NCBI RefSeq assembly: GCF_003612125.1
Contig: NZ_RAWI01000002.1
Span: forward strand, 1-64,000
Direction of reading: 5' to 3'
DNA: 64,000 nucleotides
DNA from: Corallococcus praedator
GTDB lineage: Bacteria > Myxococcota > Myxococcia > Myxococcales > Myxococcaceae
The notes under the pieces are model-generated. The model saw nothing but the letters and a program-made list of their open reading frames with translations. It was not told the origin of the DNA and made no database searches. Numbering within the stretch: position 1 is the first letter of the stretch; each line of letters starts with the position of its first letter. Positions 1 to 9,190 of this stretch are shown one piece after another. Position numbers and translations under genes: made by a program.

Positions 1-1
1 G

Positions 2-709
2 ACGAAGGAGTCCTACGCGGAGTTCGCGCGCGCGTCCGTGGACGAGCTGCTCGAACTTCCGCCGGAGGTGTCGTTCGCGCAGGCGGCGGCGCTGCTCGTG
101 CAGGGGCTGACGGCGTACCACGTGGTGCACACCGTGGGACGGGTGGAGGCGGGGCAGACGGTGCTCGTGCACGCTGCGGCCGGAGGCGTGGGGCTGCTCG
201 CGGTGCAGCTCGTGAAGGCCGCGGGGGCGCGGGTGATTGGCACGGTGTCGGGCGAGGCCAAGGCGAAGCTCGCGCGTGACGTGGGGGCGGATGAGATTGT
301 CCGTTATGACCAGGAGGACGTCGCGGCGCGGGTCCTCGCGCTGACGCAGGGACGCGGTGTGGAGCGCGTGCTGGATTCGGTGGGCGCGAGCACGTGGCAG
401 GCCAGCGTGGACGCGCTGGCGCCCTTCGGCCACCTGGTGAGCTACGGCAACGCCAGCGGCCCTCCGCCGCATGTGGAGGTGGAGTCCCTGTACGCGAAGT
501 CGCTCACGGTGAGCGCCTACTGGCTGCGCACCCCCACGCCCCCGGAGGTGCAGCGCCGGGCGCGCGAGGCGCTGCTGGCGCAGGTCGTGGCGAAGCGGCT
601 GCGCGTCGTGGTGGGGTTGACGCTTCCCCTGGCCCAGGCCGAGGAGGCCCACCGCAAGCTGGAGGGCCGGGACACGGTGGGCAAGGTCGTGCTGGTCGGG
701 GAGGGGTGA
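2..709 (+). CDS. NADPH:quinone oxidoreductase, zinc-type MDR family (5' end outside window)
   Basis: This is the C-terminal ~235 residues of a medium-chain dehydrogenase/reductase of the quinone oxidoreductase class. The frame is open from the first bases, so the start lies upstream of the window. The nucleotide-binding Rossmann motif AAAGGVGLLAVQLVKAAGA is clear, followed by VGADEIV, which is typical of Qor-like enzymes. No zinc-ligand cysteines are visible in this part, as expected for the zinc-free quinone reductase branch. The family reduces quinones or enones with NADPH in the cytoplasm. The gene ends 16 bp from the convergent MFS gene. The physiological substrate cannot be told from sequence. 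Confidence 0.88.
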   Translation, partial: TKESYAEFARASVDELLELPPEVSFAQAAALLVQGLTAYHVVHTVGRVEAGQTVLVHAAAGGVGLLAVQLVKAAGARVIGTVSGEAKAKLARDVGADEIVRYDQEDVAARVLALTQGRGVERVLDSVGASTWQASVDALAPFGHLVSYGNASGPPPHVEVESLYAKSLTVSAYWLRTPTPPEVQRRAREALLAQVVAKRLRVVVGLTLPLAQAEEAHRKLEGRDTVGKVVLVGEG

Positions 710-725
710 GGCTCCCCGGTCGCGC

Positions 726-2006
726 TCAGTGCGGTGAGGCCGTGCTCACGACGACTGGCTCCGTCCGCGCGGGCCCGCGGCCGATGCGCAGCACCACCAA
801 TGCCGCACCCAGGCAGATGACTCCGGCGACGACCCACGCGGGCGTGTACGTCTCCAGCGACGTGCGGATGACGCCCGCGCCCAGGGCTCCCAGGCCCGCG
901 CCAATCTGGTGCGCGGCCACCACCCAGCCGAAGGCGATGGGCCCGTCCTCCGCGCCCACCGTCTGCGTCGTCAGGCGCACCGTCGGCGGCACGGTGGCGA
1001 TCCAATCCAGGCCGTAGAACACCGCGAACAGCGGCAGGCCGAAGAGCGACATCTCGAAAGCGCTCGGCAGGTAGAGCAGCGCGATGCCGCGCAGGCCGTA
1101 GTACCAGAACAGCAGCCAGCGGTTGTCGAAGCGGTCCGACATCCACCCGCTCGCCGTCGTGCCCACCAGGTCGAAGATGCCCATCAGCGCGAGCAGCCCC
1201 GCCGCCCGGACCTCCGGGATGCCGTGGTCCATGCACGCGGGAATCAGGTGCGTGCCCACGAGCCCGTTCGTCGTCGCGCCACAGATGAAGAAACTCCCCG
1301 CGAGCAGCCAGAAGTCGCGGTGCCGCGACGCCCGGCCCAGCGCCCCCAGCGCGTTCGCCAGCGGATTGACGGTGGACACCTTCGCCGGCTCCGCGTCCGG
1401 CGCCGCCCCGAACGGCTTCAGCCCCAGGTCCTCCGGCCGGTCGCGCACGAACAGCGCGACCAGCGGGATGATCACCGCCACCACGCCCGCGACCGTGAAG
1501 GACACGGCGCGCCAGCCGTGGTGCTCCACCAGCATCGCCAGCAGCGGGAGGAAGACGAGCTGCCCCGTCGCCGTGCTCGCGGTGAGCAGGCCCATCACCA
1601 GCCCCCGCCGCGTGACGAACCAGCGCTGCACGACCGTCGCGCCCAGCACCATCGCCGTCGTCCCGGTGCCCAGGCCCACCAGCACACCCCAGAAGAGGAC
1701 CAACTGCCAGGGCGCGTGGATGAAGTTCGTCAGCGCCACCCCCACCGCGATGATGCACAGCGAGACGAGCGTCGTGCGCCGGATGCCGAACTTCTGCATC
1801 AGCGCGGCCGCGAACGGCCCCACGAGCCCGTAGAGCACCAGGTTCACGGACACGGCCGAGGAGACGAGGGCCCGGCTCCAGCCGAACTCCCGCTCCAGGG
1901 GCACGATGAACACGCTGGGGGTCGCGCGCACGCCCGCCGCGCACAGGAGCACCACGAAGATGGTCGCGGCGACCACCCAGGCGTAATGGAGCCTTCCAGC
2001 CTTCAT
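726..2006 (-). CDS. MFS transporter
   Basis: A 426-residue polytopic membrane protein with about 12 hydrophobic segments. The N-terminus (HYAWVVAATIFVVLLCAAGVR) and overall pattern resemble the monocarboxylate/oxalate-formate antiporter-like branch of the major facilitator superfamily, which moves small organic acids or drugs across the inner membrane. The start is an ATG preceded by AAGGAG at a good distance. It is divergent from a MarR regulator gene across an 89-bp spacer, a common layout for an efflux or uptake pump controlled by its neighbour. The substrate is unknown; inducer efflux is the natural guess from context. Confidence 0.85.
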   Translation of the reverse strand: MKAGRLHYAWVVAATIFVVLLCAAGVRATPSVFIVPLEREFGWSRALVSSAVSVNLVLYGLVGPFAAALMQKFGIRRTTLVSLCIIAVGVALTNFIHAPWQLVLFWGVLVGLGTGTTAMVLGATVVQRWFVTRRGLVMGLLTASTATGQLVFLPLLAMLVEHHGWRAVSFTVAGVVAVIIPLVALFVRDRPEDLGLKPFGAAPDAEPAKVSTVNPLANALGALGRASRHRDFWLLAGSFFICGATTNGLVGTHLIPACMDHGIPEVRAAGLLALMGIFDLVGTTASGWMSDRFDNRWLLFWYYGLRGIALLYLPSAFEMSLFGLPLFAVFYGLDWIATVPPTVRLTTQTVGAEDGPIAFGWVVAAHQIGAGLGALGAGVIRTSLETYTPAWVVAGVICLGAALVVLRIGRGPARTEPVVVSTASPH

Positions 2007-2037
2007 GACGGTGTCTCCTTGCGGCGGGCTCGACCGG

Positions 2038-2068
2038 GCCCGCGTATACTTCCCACCGGAGCGCGGGC
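2038..2068. promoter_or_regulatory. Inverted repeat with -10-like TATACT in MFS/MarR divergent spacer
   Basis: GCCCGCG (2038-2044) and CGCGGGC (2062-2068) form 7-bp arms around a short AT-richer stretch containing GTATAC/TATACT at 2044-2050, a fair -10 element for the rightward MarR gene. The position between divergent genes fits a MarR operator that controls both, but GC-rich arms of this size also occur by chance here. Confidence 0.35.
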
Positions 2069-2095
2069 GTGTCCCCCCGGCTTCACGGAACGGCG

Positions 2096-2584
2096 ATGTC
2101 CCAAGACGACACCCTGCGCACCCTCTGCAACTGTCTGGCGCTGCGACAGGCGAGCCGCCACGTCACCCAGTTCTATGATCAGGTGCTCGCGCCCAGCGGC
2201 GTGCGGACCACGCAGTACTCCATCCTCCACCGCGTCCAGACCCAGGGCCCGCTGACCGTGAACGAGCTGGCCCATCAACTGGTCATGGACCCCTCGACGC
2301 TCACCCACAACCTCAAGCCCCTGTTGAAGGACGGCCTCGTCGCCCTCCAGGTGGGCCGCACCGACCGCCGCCAGCGCGCCGTGGACATCACCGCCGAAGG
2401 CAAGGACGTCTACCGCAAGGCCCGGCCCCTCTGGCTGCGTGCCCAGGCGGACTTCGAGCACGCCGTGGGCGACTCCCAGGCCTCCGCGCTGCGCGACCTG
2501 CTGGCCTCCGTCGCCCGGACGGGCCTGGGCCAATCCCAAGAAGAGACCCCCGCGCCCAAGGCCGCCTCCCGTCGCCGTCGTTGA
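2096..2584 (+). CDS. MarR-family transcriptional regulator
   Basis: A 162-residue winged-helix regulator. The MarR core is easy to see: a dimerisation helix, then a helix-turn-helix around LTVNELAHQLVMDPSTLTHNLKPL and a wing reading GRTDRRQRAVDITAEG. A lysine/arginine-rich tail ends the protein. The ATG beginning MSQDD was chosen over an upstream in-frame GTG because it aligns with family N-termini. It is transcribed divergently from the MFS transporter and probably represses it until a small aromatic or lipophilic ligand binds. The ligand is not deducible. Confidence 0.85.
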   Translation: MSQDDTLRTLCNCLALRQASRHVTQFYDQVLAPSGVRTTQYSILHRVQTQGPLTVNELAHQLVMDPSTLTHNLKPLLKDGLVALQVGRTDRRQRAVDITAEGKDVYRKARPLWLRAQADFEHAVGDSQASALRDLLASVARTGLGQSQEETPAPKAASRRRR

Positions 2585-2599
2585 GCCGGAGCGCACGGC

Positions 2600-3745
2600 T
2601 CACGCCCCTTCAAGGAAGGCGAGGAACGCGGCGACCTGATCCGCCCACAGCTCCGGGTGCGCCTGGGTGAGGTGGCCGAAGGAGCGCGCGTCGCCTTCCT
2701 GCACCACGAAGCGCCCGTGCTTCACGCGGGGCATCAGCGTCTCCAGCGTGCGCAGCGAGACGGGGTTGAACTCGTCGTCGGAGAAGTTGAGCGCGAACAC
2801 CCGGGCCTGGATGGCGCCGAGCGCGGGCTCCGGGTCGTAGTCGGAGGAGGACTCGAGCGAGTACAGGACGTCATTGGCATCCATGCCTTCCGCCTGCGTC
2901 ATCGCCGTCGCGATGAAGGCGTCCGCCGCCGCTGCATCCGGCAGCGTGGCCTGCAGGTGGGGCACGCCGTCGAGCATCATGCGGAAGACGGGGAACGCGT
3001 CGCGCCAGCCCCGGGGCGTGGTGGTGTAGAAGCCCGCCTTCCATTCCGGGTCGGTGCGGATCTGCCGGGAGACGAACCGGCGCCACAGAAGATTGCGCCC
3101 GGCGATGCGCGTGGGCAGCGCCACGATGGGCATCACGCCCTTCACCGCGTCCGGATACAGCTCGCTCCATTGCCACGCGTTCATCCCGCCCATGGACAGG
3201 CCCACGATGGCGTGCAGCCGCGCGATGCCCAGCGTCTGGGTCACCAGCCGGTGCTGCAGCTCCACCATGTCCCGGTAGCCGTAGGCGGGGAACTTCGTGC
3301 GCGCGCCGTCGCTCGGCTTGCTGGAGCGACCGTGGCCCACGTTGTCCGGGAAGATGAGGAAGTACTTCGTCGCGTCCAGGGGACGGCCCGGCGCGAACAG
3401 CGAATCCATGAAGGGCTTGCCCCGCAGCACCTGTCCGCTGGCGCTGGTCCAGTGCAGCAGGAGCACCGCGTTCGTCACCGCGCCGGAGGCATCCCGTCGC
3501 GGCGTGCCCAGCGTCGCGTAGTGGATGCGCACTTCCGGCAGCACCGTGCCGTCCCGGAAGCGGTGGTCCTGGAAGAACGCATCCGCTTCGCGCGCCTCCA
3601 GCGCCGTCGGAGCCGCCGGGGCGGGCACGGCCTCGGCGGCCTGCTCACGCGGGGGCGCGCTGGCGCACCCCGAGGTCAGGACACCCACCGTCAGCAGGAG
3701 GGCGCGAAGGGATGACGAGGCGGACGTCCGGCGTGCGGAGTTCAT
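2600..3745 (-). CDS. Alpha/beta hydrolase lipoprotein, homoserine O-acetyltransferase (MetX)-like
   Basis: About 381 residues with a signal peptide and lipobox (LTSGC), so probably an outer-membrane-anchored enzyme. The fold is the MetX-type alpha/beta hydrolase: HWTSASG oxyanion region, nucleophile elbow GLSMGGMNAW, a late acid in NFSDDEFNP, and the histidine in GHLTQAHPELW. True MetX is cytoplasmic, so this exported version is more likely a secreted esterase or acyltransferase relative than a methionine-pathway enzyme. The ATG at 3745 is preferred to an adjacent in-frame GTG. It lies 49 bp downstream of the S9 peptidase gene on the same strand and may share its transcript. Confidence 0.8.
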   Translation of the reverse strand: MNSARRTSASSSLRALLLTVGVLTSGCASAPPREQAAEAVPAPAAPTALEAREADAFFQDHRFRDGTVLPEVRIHYATLGTPRRDASGAVTNAVLLLHWTSASGQVLRGKPFMDSLFAPGRPLDATKYFLIFPDNVGHGRSSKPSDGARTKFPAYGYRDMVELQHRLVTQTLGIARLHAIVGLSMGGMNAWQWSELYPDAVKGVMPIVALPTRIAGRNLLWRRFVSRQIRTDPEWKAGFYTTTPRGWRDAFPVFRMMLDGVPHLQATLPDAAAADAFIATAMTQAEGMDANDVLYSLESSSDYDPEPALGAIQARVFALNFSDDEFNPVSLRTLETLMPRVKHGRFVVQEGDARSFGHLTQAHPELWADQVAAFLAFLEGA

Positions 3746-3794
3746 CACGCCGGAAGGATTGCCTGTATATGCAGCTATTGTAAAGCCACCCCCG

Positions 3795-5756
3795 TCAGGG
3801 CGTGGGGGCGGCCGTCGGCGCGGGCTTGAGGTAGCGGTCGAAGAACTTCTGGGCGCGCTCGTTCACCTCCACCTCGTTCTTCTTCTTCTTGAAGCCGTGG
3901 CCCTCGTCGGGGAGCAGGAGGTACTCGACGGGGACGCCGTTCTTCTTCACGGCGGCGACGATCTCATCCGACTCCGCCTGGGGAACGCGCGGATCATTCG
4001 CGCCCTGGATGACGAGCAGCGGCTTCTTGATGCGCTCCGCGTGGAAGAGGGGGGAGATCTCCTTGAGCATCGCCTCCTGCTTCTCCGGGTCGCCCACCTC
4101 CTGGAACATGGCCTGACGGAAGGCGCCCCACTCGGGCGGCATGCCCTTCAGGGTGCGCAGCCAGTTGGAGATGCCGAAGGCATCCACGCCCGCCTCGAAG
4201 GAGTCCGGGTGGAAGGTGAGCGCGGCCAGCACCATGTAGCCCCCGTAGCTGCCGCCGATGATGCCCACGTGCGAGCCATCCACGTACGGCAGGCTCGCCA
4301 GGTACTTCCGGGCCTCCACGACGTCGCGCAGCGGCTCCTTGCCGTGCTTCTGGTCATCCGCCTTGTGGAATGCTTTGCCGTAGCCCGTGCTGCCCCGGTT
4401 GTTGATGCCCAGCACCACGTAGCCCCGGTTCACCAGGTACTGGATGAAGTTGATGTAGCCCTTGCGCGTCTGGCCCCCGGGGCCGCCGTGCACCCAGACG
4501 AGCGCGGGAGCCTTCTGCTCGGGCGTGGCCTGGTGCGGCTTGAAGAGCAGGTTGGGGATCTCCAGCCCGTCGAAGGACTTGAAGCGCACCACCTGCGACT
4601 CCACCAGGTCCTCCGGATCCAACGCCTTGCCCATCGTGTCCGTCAGGCGCGTGGCCTTCTTCGTGGTCAGGTCGTAGACGTACAGGTTGGGGGAGGCGCG
4701 GTCGCCCTCGTGCAGGAAGGCCAGTTTCTTCTCGCCTCGGGAGAAGACGACCTCCGACACCGCGCCCTCCGGAAGCTGGGGCAGGGACAACTGCGTACCC
4801 GCCTTCACGTCGTGCAGCCGCACCTCCGTGCCCGCGTCCACGTTGAGGGTGGTGACGCGCCACGCCCCCGTGCGCGAGAAGGTGGACGCGACGATGTCCC
4901 AGTTGGCCTTCTCCACGTCCTCCCACTTCCCGGCCTCCTTCGCCGGGCGCACCAGGCGCGTGAACTCCGAACCGTCGTCCGTGAGCAGGTACAGCTCCCC
5001 GGACACCGGGTCGATGTCCGCCACCGAGTAGCTGGCGGTCCCCTGGTGGGGCGTGAGGTTCTTCAACGTCTTCGTCGCGACGTCGTAGCGCCACACGTTC
5101 CCGTCGGACGTGGTGAGGGCCTCCTCCATCACCACGAAGGACTCGTCGGGGGCGATGCCGGAGAGGGCGAGGCCCTTGTCGTTCTGGAACAGCAGCGTGC
5201 GCGCGTAGGTCTTCGCGTCATGGCGGTACAGGTCCATGGCGCCCTCGTCGCGTTCGTTGGTGACGATGTAGAAGGCGGACTCGTCGCGGCTGAACCCGAA
5301 GAAGTGCGCGACCCCCTTCTTCAGGGGCGTGAGGTCCCGCTCCTTGCCGTCCGGCGTGCGCACGTACACGTGCGTCTGCTCATTGCCGCCCTGATCGCGC
5401 TCGAAGAGGAAGCGGTTGTCGCGCGGGAAGGCCCCTACCAGCCGGACGCTGTCAGTCTTGGAGTTCGTCAGCGCGGTGGGCTTCCCACCCGCCACCGGCA
5501 CGCTGGCGACGTTGTAGATGCCCGTGGCGTTCGACGAGAAGAGGATCCGCTTCTCATCCGAGGCGAACGCGGGGCCCGACACCTCCGTCGTCCCCATGAA
5601 CTGCTCCATCGTGTACTGGCGCGACGGTCGCTGCACGGGCTTGAGCGCGGGGGCCGGGGCCGGCTTCTGCGCGGCGGGCGGTGGGGCGGCCACCGCCAGC
5701 AGGGGAACGAACAGCGTCGCGGCGAGGATGCGATGCAGGGGTTTCCGGACGTTCAA
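3795..5756 (-). CDS. S9 family prolyl-oligopeptidase-like serine peptidase
   Basis: A 653-residue secreted peptidase. A signal peptide (residues ~1-24, cut near AVAA) and an Ala/Pro-rich linker lead into an N-terminal beta-propeller of TolB/DPP-IV type blades (residues ~50-380). The C-terminal alpha/beta hydrolase carries the triad: nucleophile Ser in GGSYGGY, Asp in GANDPRVP and His in DEGHGF, with oxyanion motif HGGPGGQ. The family cleaves short peptides, often after proline or alanine, or removes acylated N-terminal residues. The start is a TTG with GGAGG 4 nt upstream. It is divergent from the GFA gene. Confidence 0.9.
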   Translation of the reverse strand: MNVRKPLHRILAATLFVPLLAVAAPPPAAQKPAPAPALKPVQRPSRQYTMEQFMGTTEVSGPAFASDEKRILFSSNATGIYNVASVPVAGGKPTALTNSKTDSVRLVGAFPRDNRFLFERDQGGNEQTHVYVRTPDGKERDLTPLKKGVAHFFGFSRDESAFYIVTNERDEGAMDLYRHDAKTYARTLLFQNDKGLALSGIAPDESFVVMEEALTTSDGNVWRYDVATKTLKNLTPHQGTASYSVADIDPVSGELYLLTDDGSEFTRLVRPAKEAGKWEDVEKANWDIVASTFSRTGAWRVTTLNVDAGTEVRLHDVKAGTQLSLPQLPEGAVSEVVFSRGEKKLAFLHEGDRASPNLYVYDLTTKKATRLTDTMGKALDPEDLVESQVVRFKSFDGLEIPNLLFKPHQATPEQKAPALVWVHGGPGGQTRKGYINFIQYLVNRGYVVLGINNRGSTGYGKAFHKADDQKHGKEPLRDVVEARKYLASLPYVDGSHVGIIGGSYGGYMVLAALTFHPDSFEAGVDAFGISNWLRTLKGMPPEWGAFRQAMFQEVGDPEKQEAMLKEISPLFHAERIKKPLLVIQGANDPRVPQAESDEIVAAVKKNGVPVEYLLLPDEGHGFKKKKNEVEVNERAQKFFDRYLKPAPTAAPTP

Positions 5757-5926
5757 ACGGCCTCCAGGGCAGCGTTGGACGGACAGGAATCTGCCCCAAC
5801 CCCACGGGGAAGGTCAGGGGGTTCCTCCAGGACCCGGCAGGGGGGGCGGACAAACCTGACATAAGGCTGTCACTGCCCGGGGGGATAAGGGTCGGGTTCC
5901 TTCAACGCGGCACCGGAGACCTCGCC

Positions 5927-6385
5927 ATGACCCAGACCCAGAACGACTCCCAGCAGAACCCCGCCAAGGCCGGCGTGCGGACCTACACGGGCGGCTGCCA
6001 CTGTGGCGCCGTGCGTTACGAGGCCACCGTGAACCTGGCGGACGTGAGCCGCTGCAACTGCACGTTCTGCACGAAGTTCGGCAACATCGGCAACGTCTCC
6101 ATGAAGCCGAGCGCCTTCCGGCTGATCAAGGGCCAGGAGCACGTGAGCCGGTACGCGCGCGAGGGGAGCCCGAACTCCCGCAGCTTCTGCAAGCACTGCG
6201 GCGTCATGTGCTTTGGCGCGGGCGACGTCCCGGAGCTCGGTGGGGAGTTCCGCTCCGTCGGCGTCAACACGCTGGATGACGTGGATCCCTCGCTGCTCAC
6301 CTACCAGTACTGGGACGGCCGACACGACAACTGGCAGTCTGGCCCGCGCTCCAGCCCGTGGCCCTTCCAGCCCACGGTTTCTTGA
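5927..6385 (+). CDS. GFA/CENP-V family zinc protein
   Basis: A 152-residue protein of the Gfa-like (glutathione-dependent formaldehyde-activating enzyme/CENP-V) fold. The zinc motifs are visible: GGCHCGAVRYE near the N-terminus, CNCTFCTKFG, and FCKHCGVMCFG in the second half. The ATG reading MTQTQND starts just before the conserved domain; an upstream open extension is low in family similarity. Proteins of this group are small cytoplasmic zinc proteins, often annotated as aldehyde-detoxifying, but activity is shown for few of them. It ends convergently to the flavoprotein gene with a hairpin between. Confidence 0.88.
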   Translation: MTQTQNDSQQNPAKAGVRTYTGGCHCGAVRYEATVNLADVSRCNCTFCTKFGNIGNVSMKPSAFRLIKGQEHVSRYAREGSPNSRSFCKHCGVMCFGAGDVPELGGEFRSVGVNTLDDVDPSLLTYQYWDGRHDNWQSGPRSSPWPFQPTVS

Positions 6386-6392
6386 GTCCTTC

Positions 6393-6427
6393 GGAGGGCA
6401 GGGGCTTTCGTGGCCCCTGCCTTCCGG
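6393..6427. terminator. Bidirectional hairpin between convergent genes
   Basis: GGCAGGGGC (6397-6405) pairs with GCCCCTGCC (6413-6421) around a 7-nt loop, and pairing extends outward with one mismatch through CGGAG/TTCCGG. It sits exactly between two convergent stop codons. There is no U-tract, as is usual in this genome. Confidence 0.55.
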
Positions 6428-6431
6428 AGCA

Positions 6432-8087
6432 CTACACCCGGCCCGCGGCGTCGCGCCCGGCGGCGCGGCCGGAGAAGATGCAGCCTCCGAGGAACGTCCC
6501 CTCCAGCGCGCGGTAGCCGTGGACGCCACCGCCACCGAAGCCCGCCACCTCGCCCGCCGCGTAGAGCCCGGGAATCGTCTCCCCCTGGGCGTTGAAGACG
6601 CGGCCCGAAAGGTCGGTCTCGAAGCCGCCCAGCGTCTTGCGCGTGAGGATGTTCAGCTTCACGCCGATGAGCGGCCCCGCCTTGGGGTCCAGGATGCGGT
6701 GCAGCTTCGCGGTGCGCACCAGCTTGTCGCCCCGGTAGCCGCGCGCCTGGCGGATGGCGGCGATCTGCAGGTCCTTGCCGAAGGGGTTGTCCAACTGCCC
6801 GTCGCGGGCACGCACCTCGCGCTCCACGGTGGCGAAGTCCAGCAGCGGCGTCTCCGTCTTCGCGTTCATGCCGGCGACCAGCTCGCGCAGGTCGTTGGCC
6901 ACCACGAAGTCCTCGCCCTTCTCCTTGAAGGCCTCCACCGGGCCCATGGCCTTCTTGCCCACGGCGCGGTTGAGGACGCCGAACCAGTCCTTGCCCGTGA
7001 GGTCCGGGTTCTGCTCCGACCCGGACAGCGCGAACTCCTTCTTGATGATCTGCTGATTCAGCAGGAACCAGGTGTGCTCATGGCCCGTCTTCATGATGTG
7101 TTCCAGCGTGCCCAGCGTGTCGAAGCCGGGGAACAGCGGCGGGGGCAGGCGCTTGCCGGTGGCGTCCAGCCACAGCGAGCTGGGGCCCGGCAGGATGCGG
7201 ATGCCGTGGCGCGGCCAGATGGGGTTCCAGTTCCGCAGACCTTCGGTGTAGTGCCACATGCGGTCGCGGTTGATGAGGCGCCCGCCTGCGGCTTCGGTGA
7301 TGGCGATCATCCGCCCGTCCACGTGGTCGGGGACGCCCTGGACCATGAACTTCGGCGCGGGGCCCATGTGCTTGGGCCAGCTCTTGCGGACCAGCTCGTG
7401 GTTGCCGCCGATGCCGCCCGACGTGACGATGACCGCCTGCGCGCGCAGTTCGAAGTCGCCTTCCGTCTTGCGGGAGCTGGTGACGCCGCGCGGGACGTCC
7501 GTGGGCTCCAGCTTCATGCCGCGAACACCGACGACGGCGCCCGCGGTGACGAGCAATTCGTCCACGCGGTGGCGGAACAGGAACGTGAGCTTGCCGGCGG
7601 CCTGCGCCGCCATCGCCCGGCGGATGAAGGGCGCGAGCACGCCGGGGCCGGTGCCCCAGGTGACGTGGAAGCGGGGGACGGAGTTTCCGTGGCCCACGCC
7701 GCCGTAGCCGCCGCGCTCGGCCCAGCCCACCACGGGGAACCAGGTCATCCCCTGCTGGTGCAGCCAGGAGCGCATCTCCCCCGCGGCGAAGCCGACGAAG
7801 GCCTCCGCCCACTTGCGGGGCCAGTGGTCCTCCTCGCGGTCGAAGCCCGCGGTGCCCATCCAGTCCTCCAGCGCGAGCGCGTGCGAGTCCTTGATGCCCA
7901 TGCGCCGCTGCTCGGGCGAGTCCACCAGGAACAGGCCACCGAACGACCAGAACGCCTGCCCGCCCAGGTTCTGCTCACCCTCCTGGTCAATGACGGCGAC
8001 GCGCTTGCCGGCATCCGTCAGTTCGGTCGCGGCGACGAGGCCCGCCAGCCCTCCGCCCACGACGATGACATCCACTTCCTGTCCCAT
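6432..8087 (-). CDS. FAD-binding dehydrogenase (ketosteroid dehydrogenase/fumarate reductase-like)
   Basis: A 551-residue flavoprotein. The N-terminus has the dinucleotide motif VIVVGGGLAGLVAATELTDAG with VAVIDQEGEQNLGGQAF following, and the C-terminus has the second FAD contact GLYAAGEVAGFGGGGVHG. The overall form matches the FAD_binding_2 family (KstD/flavocytochrome c branch), in particular the FAD-binding dehydrogenase subgroup of ~550 residues with no signal peptide. The reaction is probably a C-C desaturation or reduction on a hydrophobic substrate, which is unknown. AGGAGG lies 8 nt before the ATG. Confidence 0.88.
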   Translation of the reverse strand: MGQEVDVIVVGGGLAGLVAATELTDAGKRVAVIDQEGEQNLGGQAFWSFGGLFLVDSPEQRRMGIKDSHALALEDWMGTAGFDREEDHWPRKWAEAFVGFAAGEMRSWLHQQGMTWFPVVGWAERGGYGGVGHGNSVPRFHVTWGTGPGVLAPFIRRAMAAQAAGKLTFLFRHRVDELLVTAGAVVGVRGMKLEPTDVPRGVTSSRKTEGDFELRAQAVIVTSGGIGGNHELVRKSWPKHMGPAPKFMVQGVPDHVDGRMIAITEAAGGRLINRDRMWHYTEGLRNWNPIWPRHGIRILPGPSSLWLDATGKRLPPPLFPGFDTLGTLEHIMKTGHEHTWFLLNQQIIKKEFALSGSEQNPDLTGKDWFGVLNRAVGKKAMGPVEAFKEKGEDFVVANDLRELVAGMNAKTETPLLDFATVEREVRARDGQLDNPFGKDLQIAAIRQARGYRGDKLVRTAKLHRILDPKAGPLIGVKLNILTRKTLGGFETDLSGRVFNAQGETIPGLYAAGEVAGFGGGGVHGYRALEGTFLGGCIFSGRAAGRDAAGRV

Positions 8088-8199
8088 GCGGTTGCCTCCT
8101 GGTGACGTTGCGCGCGCGGATGATAGGCGAAGCTTTCGCCGCAGTGGATTGCGGAGCCCATTTCACATGCGCACCTCAGGGGTAGGAGGTGAAATGGCC

Positions 8200-8442
8200 A
8201 TGTCACGCAAGATGATGGATTGCCGGGAGACCCCCAGCGAGTCCAACTGCACGCTCACCATCACGGGCGAGGAGGACGAGGTGGTCCGGGCCGCGACCGA
8301 GCACGCCGTGTCCGTCCACGGTCACGAGGACGTTCCCGTGCTGCGCGAGATGATCCGCGTCTCGCTCAAGGATGAACCCGGGTTCCCGACCGGCGAATCC
8401 GTGCCGATTTCCGGCGCGGTGCAGCCGCCAGGGTTGCACTGA
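8200..8442 (+). CDS. DUF1059 family small protein
   Basis: An 80-residue protein that begins MSRKMMDCRETPSESNC and carries the DUF1059 pattern: an N-terminal MDC, a second Cys, then an acidic EEDEVVRAATEHAVSVHGH helix and LREMIRVSLKD. The function of this family is unknown. A strong AGGAGGT (8184-8190) lies 9 nt before the ATG at 8200 and only 3 nt before the ATG at 8194, which decides the start. It stands alone between a divergent flavoprotein gene and tag. Confidence 0.8.
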   Translation: MSRKMMDCRETPSESNCTLTITGEEDEVVRAATEHAVSVHGHEDVPVLREMIRVSLKDEPGFPTGESVPISGAVQPPGLH

Positions 8443-8568
8443 AGCCTCCGCTTGGAGGTCGGTGCGTCCTGGAGGAAGGCAGCAACAGGGCTGGTCGCCC
8501 GTTCAGTCCTCGTGGTAGCCCTGTCGCGCGTCCGCCTTCATGCGGGCGCGCGACCTTGAGGAGTGCGG

Positions 8569-9135
8569 ATGCCACACCGTTGCGCCTGGTCCGAGGGCGA
8601 CCCGCTGTATCAGGCCTACCATGACGGGGAATGGGGCGTGCCGGAGCGCGACAGCCGCGCGCTCTGGGAGCTGCTGATGCTGGAGGGATTCCAGGCGGGG
8701 CTCGCGTGGATCATCATCCTGCGCAAGCGCGAGGCCTTCCGGAAGGCGTTCAAGGGCTTCGACCCGAAGGTCGTGGCGCGCTTCACCGAGAAGGACGTCG
8801 AGCGGCTGATGGGCGACGCGGGCATTGTCCGTGCGCGCGCGAAGATTCAAGCGACCATCGGCAATGCCCGCGCGTACCTGGACATGGCGGAGGCGGGCGA
8901 GGACTTCTCCACGTTCGTCTGGGGACTCGCGGGTGGAAAGCCCCTGCGCAACACCTGGACGGGCAGGGGGGACGTGCCGGCGAAGACCGCGCTGTCGGAG
9001 GAGTTCTCCAAGGCGTTCAAGAAGCGCGGCTTCAAGTTCGTGGGGCCGGTCATCGTCTATGCCTGGATGCAGGCGACGGGCATCGTGGACGACCACGTGG
9101 TGGGCTGCTTCCGGCACGGCGTGCGGCACCGCTGA
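8569..9135 (+). CDS. tag: DNA-3-methyladenine glycosylase I
   Basis: A 188-residue Tag-family base-excision enzyme that removes 3-methyladenine from alkylated DNA. Family hallmarks are present: RCAWSEGDPLYQAYHDGEWG at the N-terminus, GFQAGLAWIIILRKR, and the C-terminal DDHVVGCF. The N-terminal Cys and His and the C-terminal His and Cys match the zinc-snap ligands known for Tag. The ATG is preceded by GAGGAG at 5 nt. It is in line with the following VOC gene, 55 bp away. Confidence 0.95.
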   Translation: MPHRCAWSEGDPLYQAYHDGEWGVPERDSRALWELLMLEGFQAGLAWIIILRKREAFRKAFKGFDPKVVARFTEKDVERLMGDAGIVRARAKIQATIGNARAYLDMAEAGEDFSTFVWGLAGGKPLRNTWTGRGDVPAKTALSEEFSKAFKKRGFKFVGPVIVYAWMQATGIVDDHVVGCFRHGVRHR

Positions 9136-9190
9136 CGTGGACCCCCGCCCTGAACTAGAACCCCGCGACCACGATTGGGAGAGACACGCA

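Noticed and set aside
517-1944. Long minus-strand frame across the quinone reductase and transporter genes
   Set aside because: Composition is Gly/Arg/Ala-rich without domains, and it overlaps two genes with clear families; a shadow of the MFS gene.
8444-8459. GCCTCC/GGAGGT hairpin after the DUF1059 gene as a terminator
   Set aside because: Only a 5-6 bp stem with no T-run; too weak to list in GC-rich DNA.
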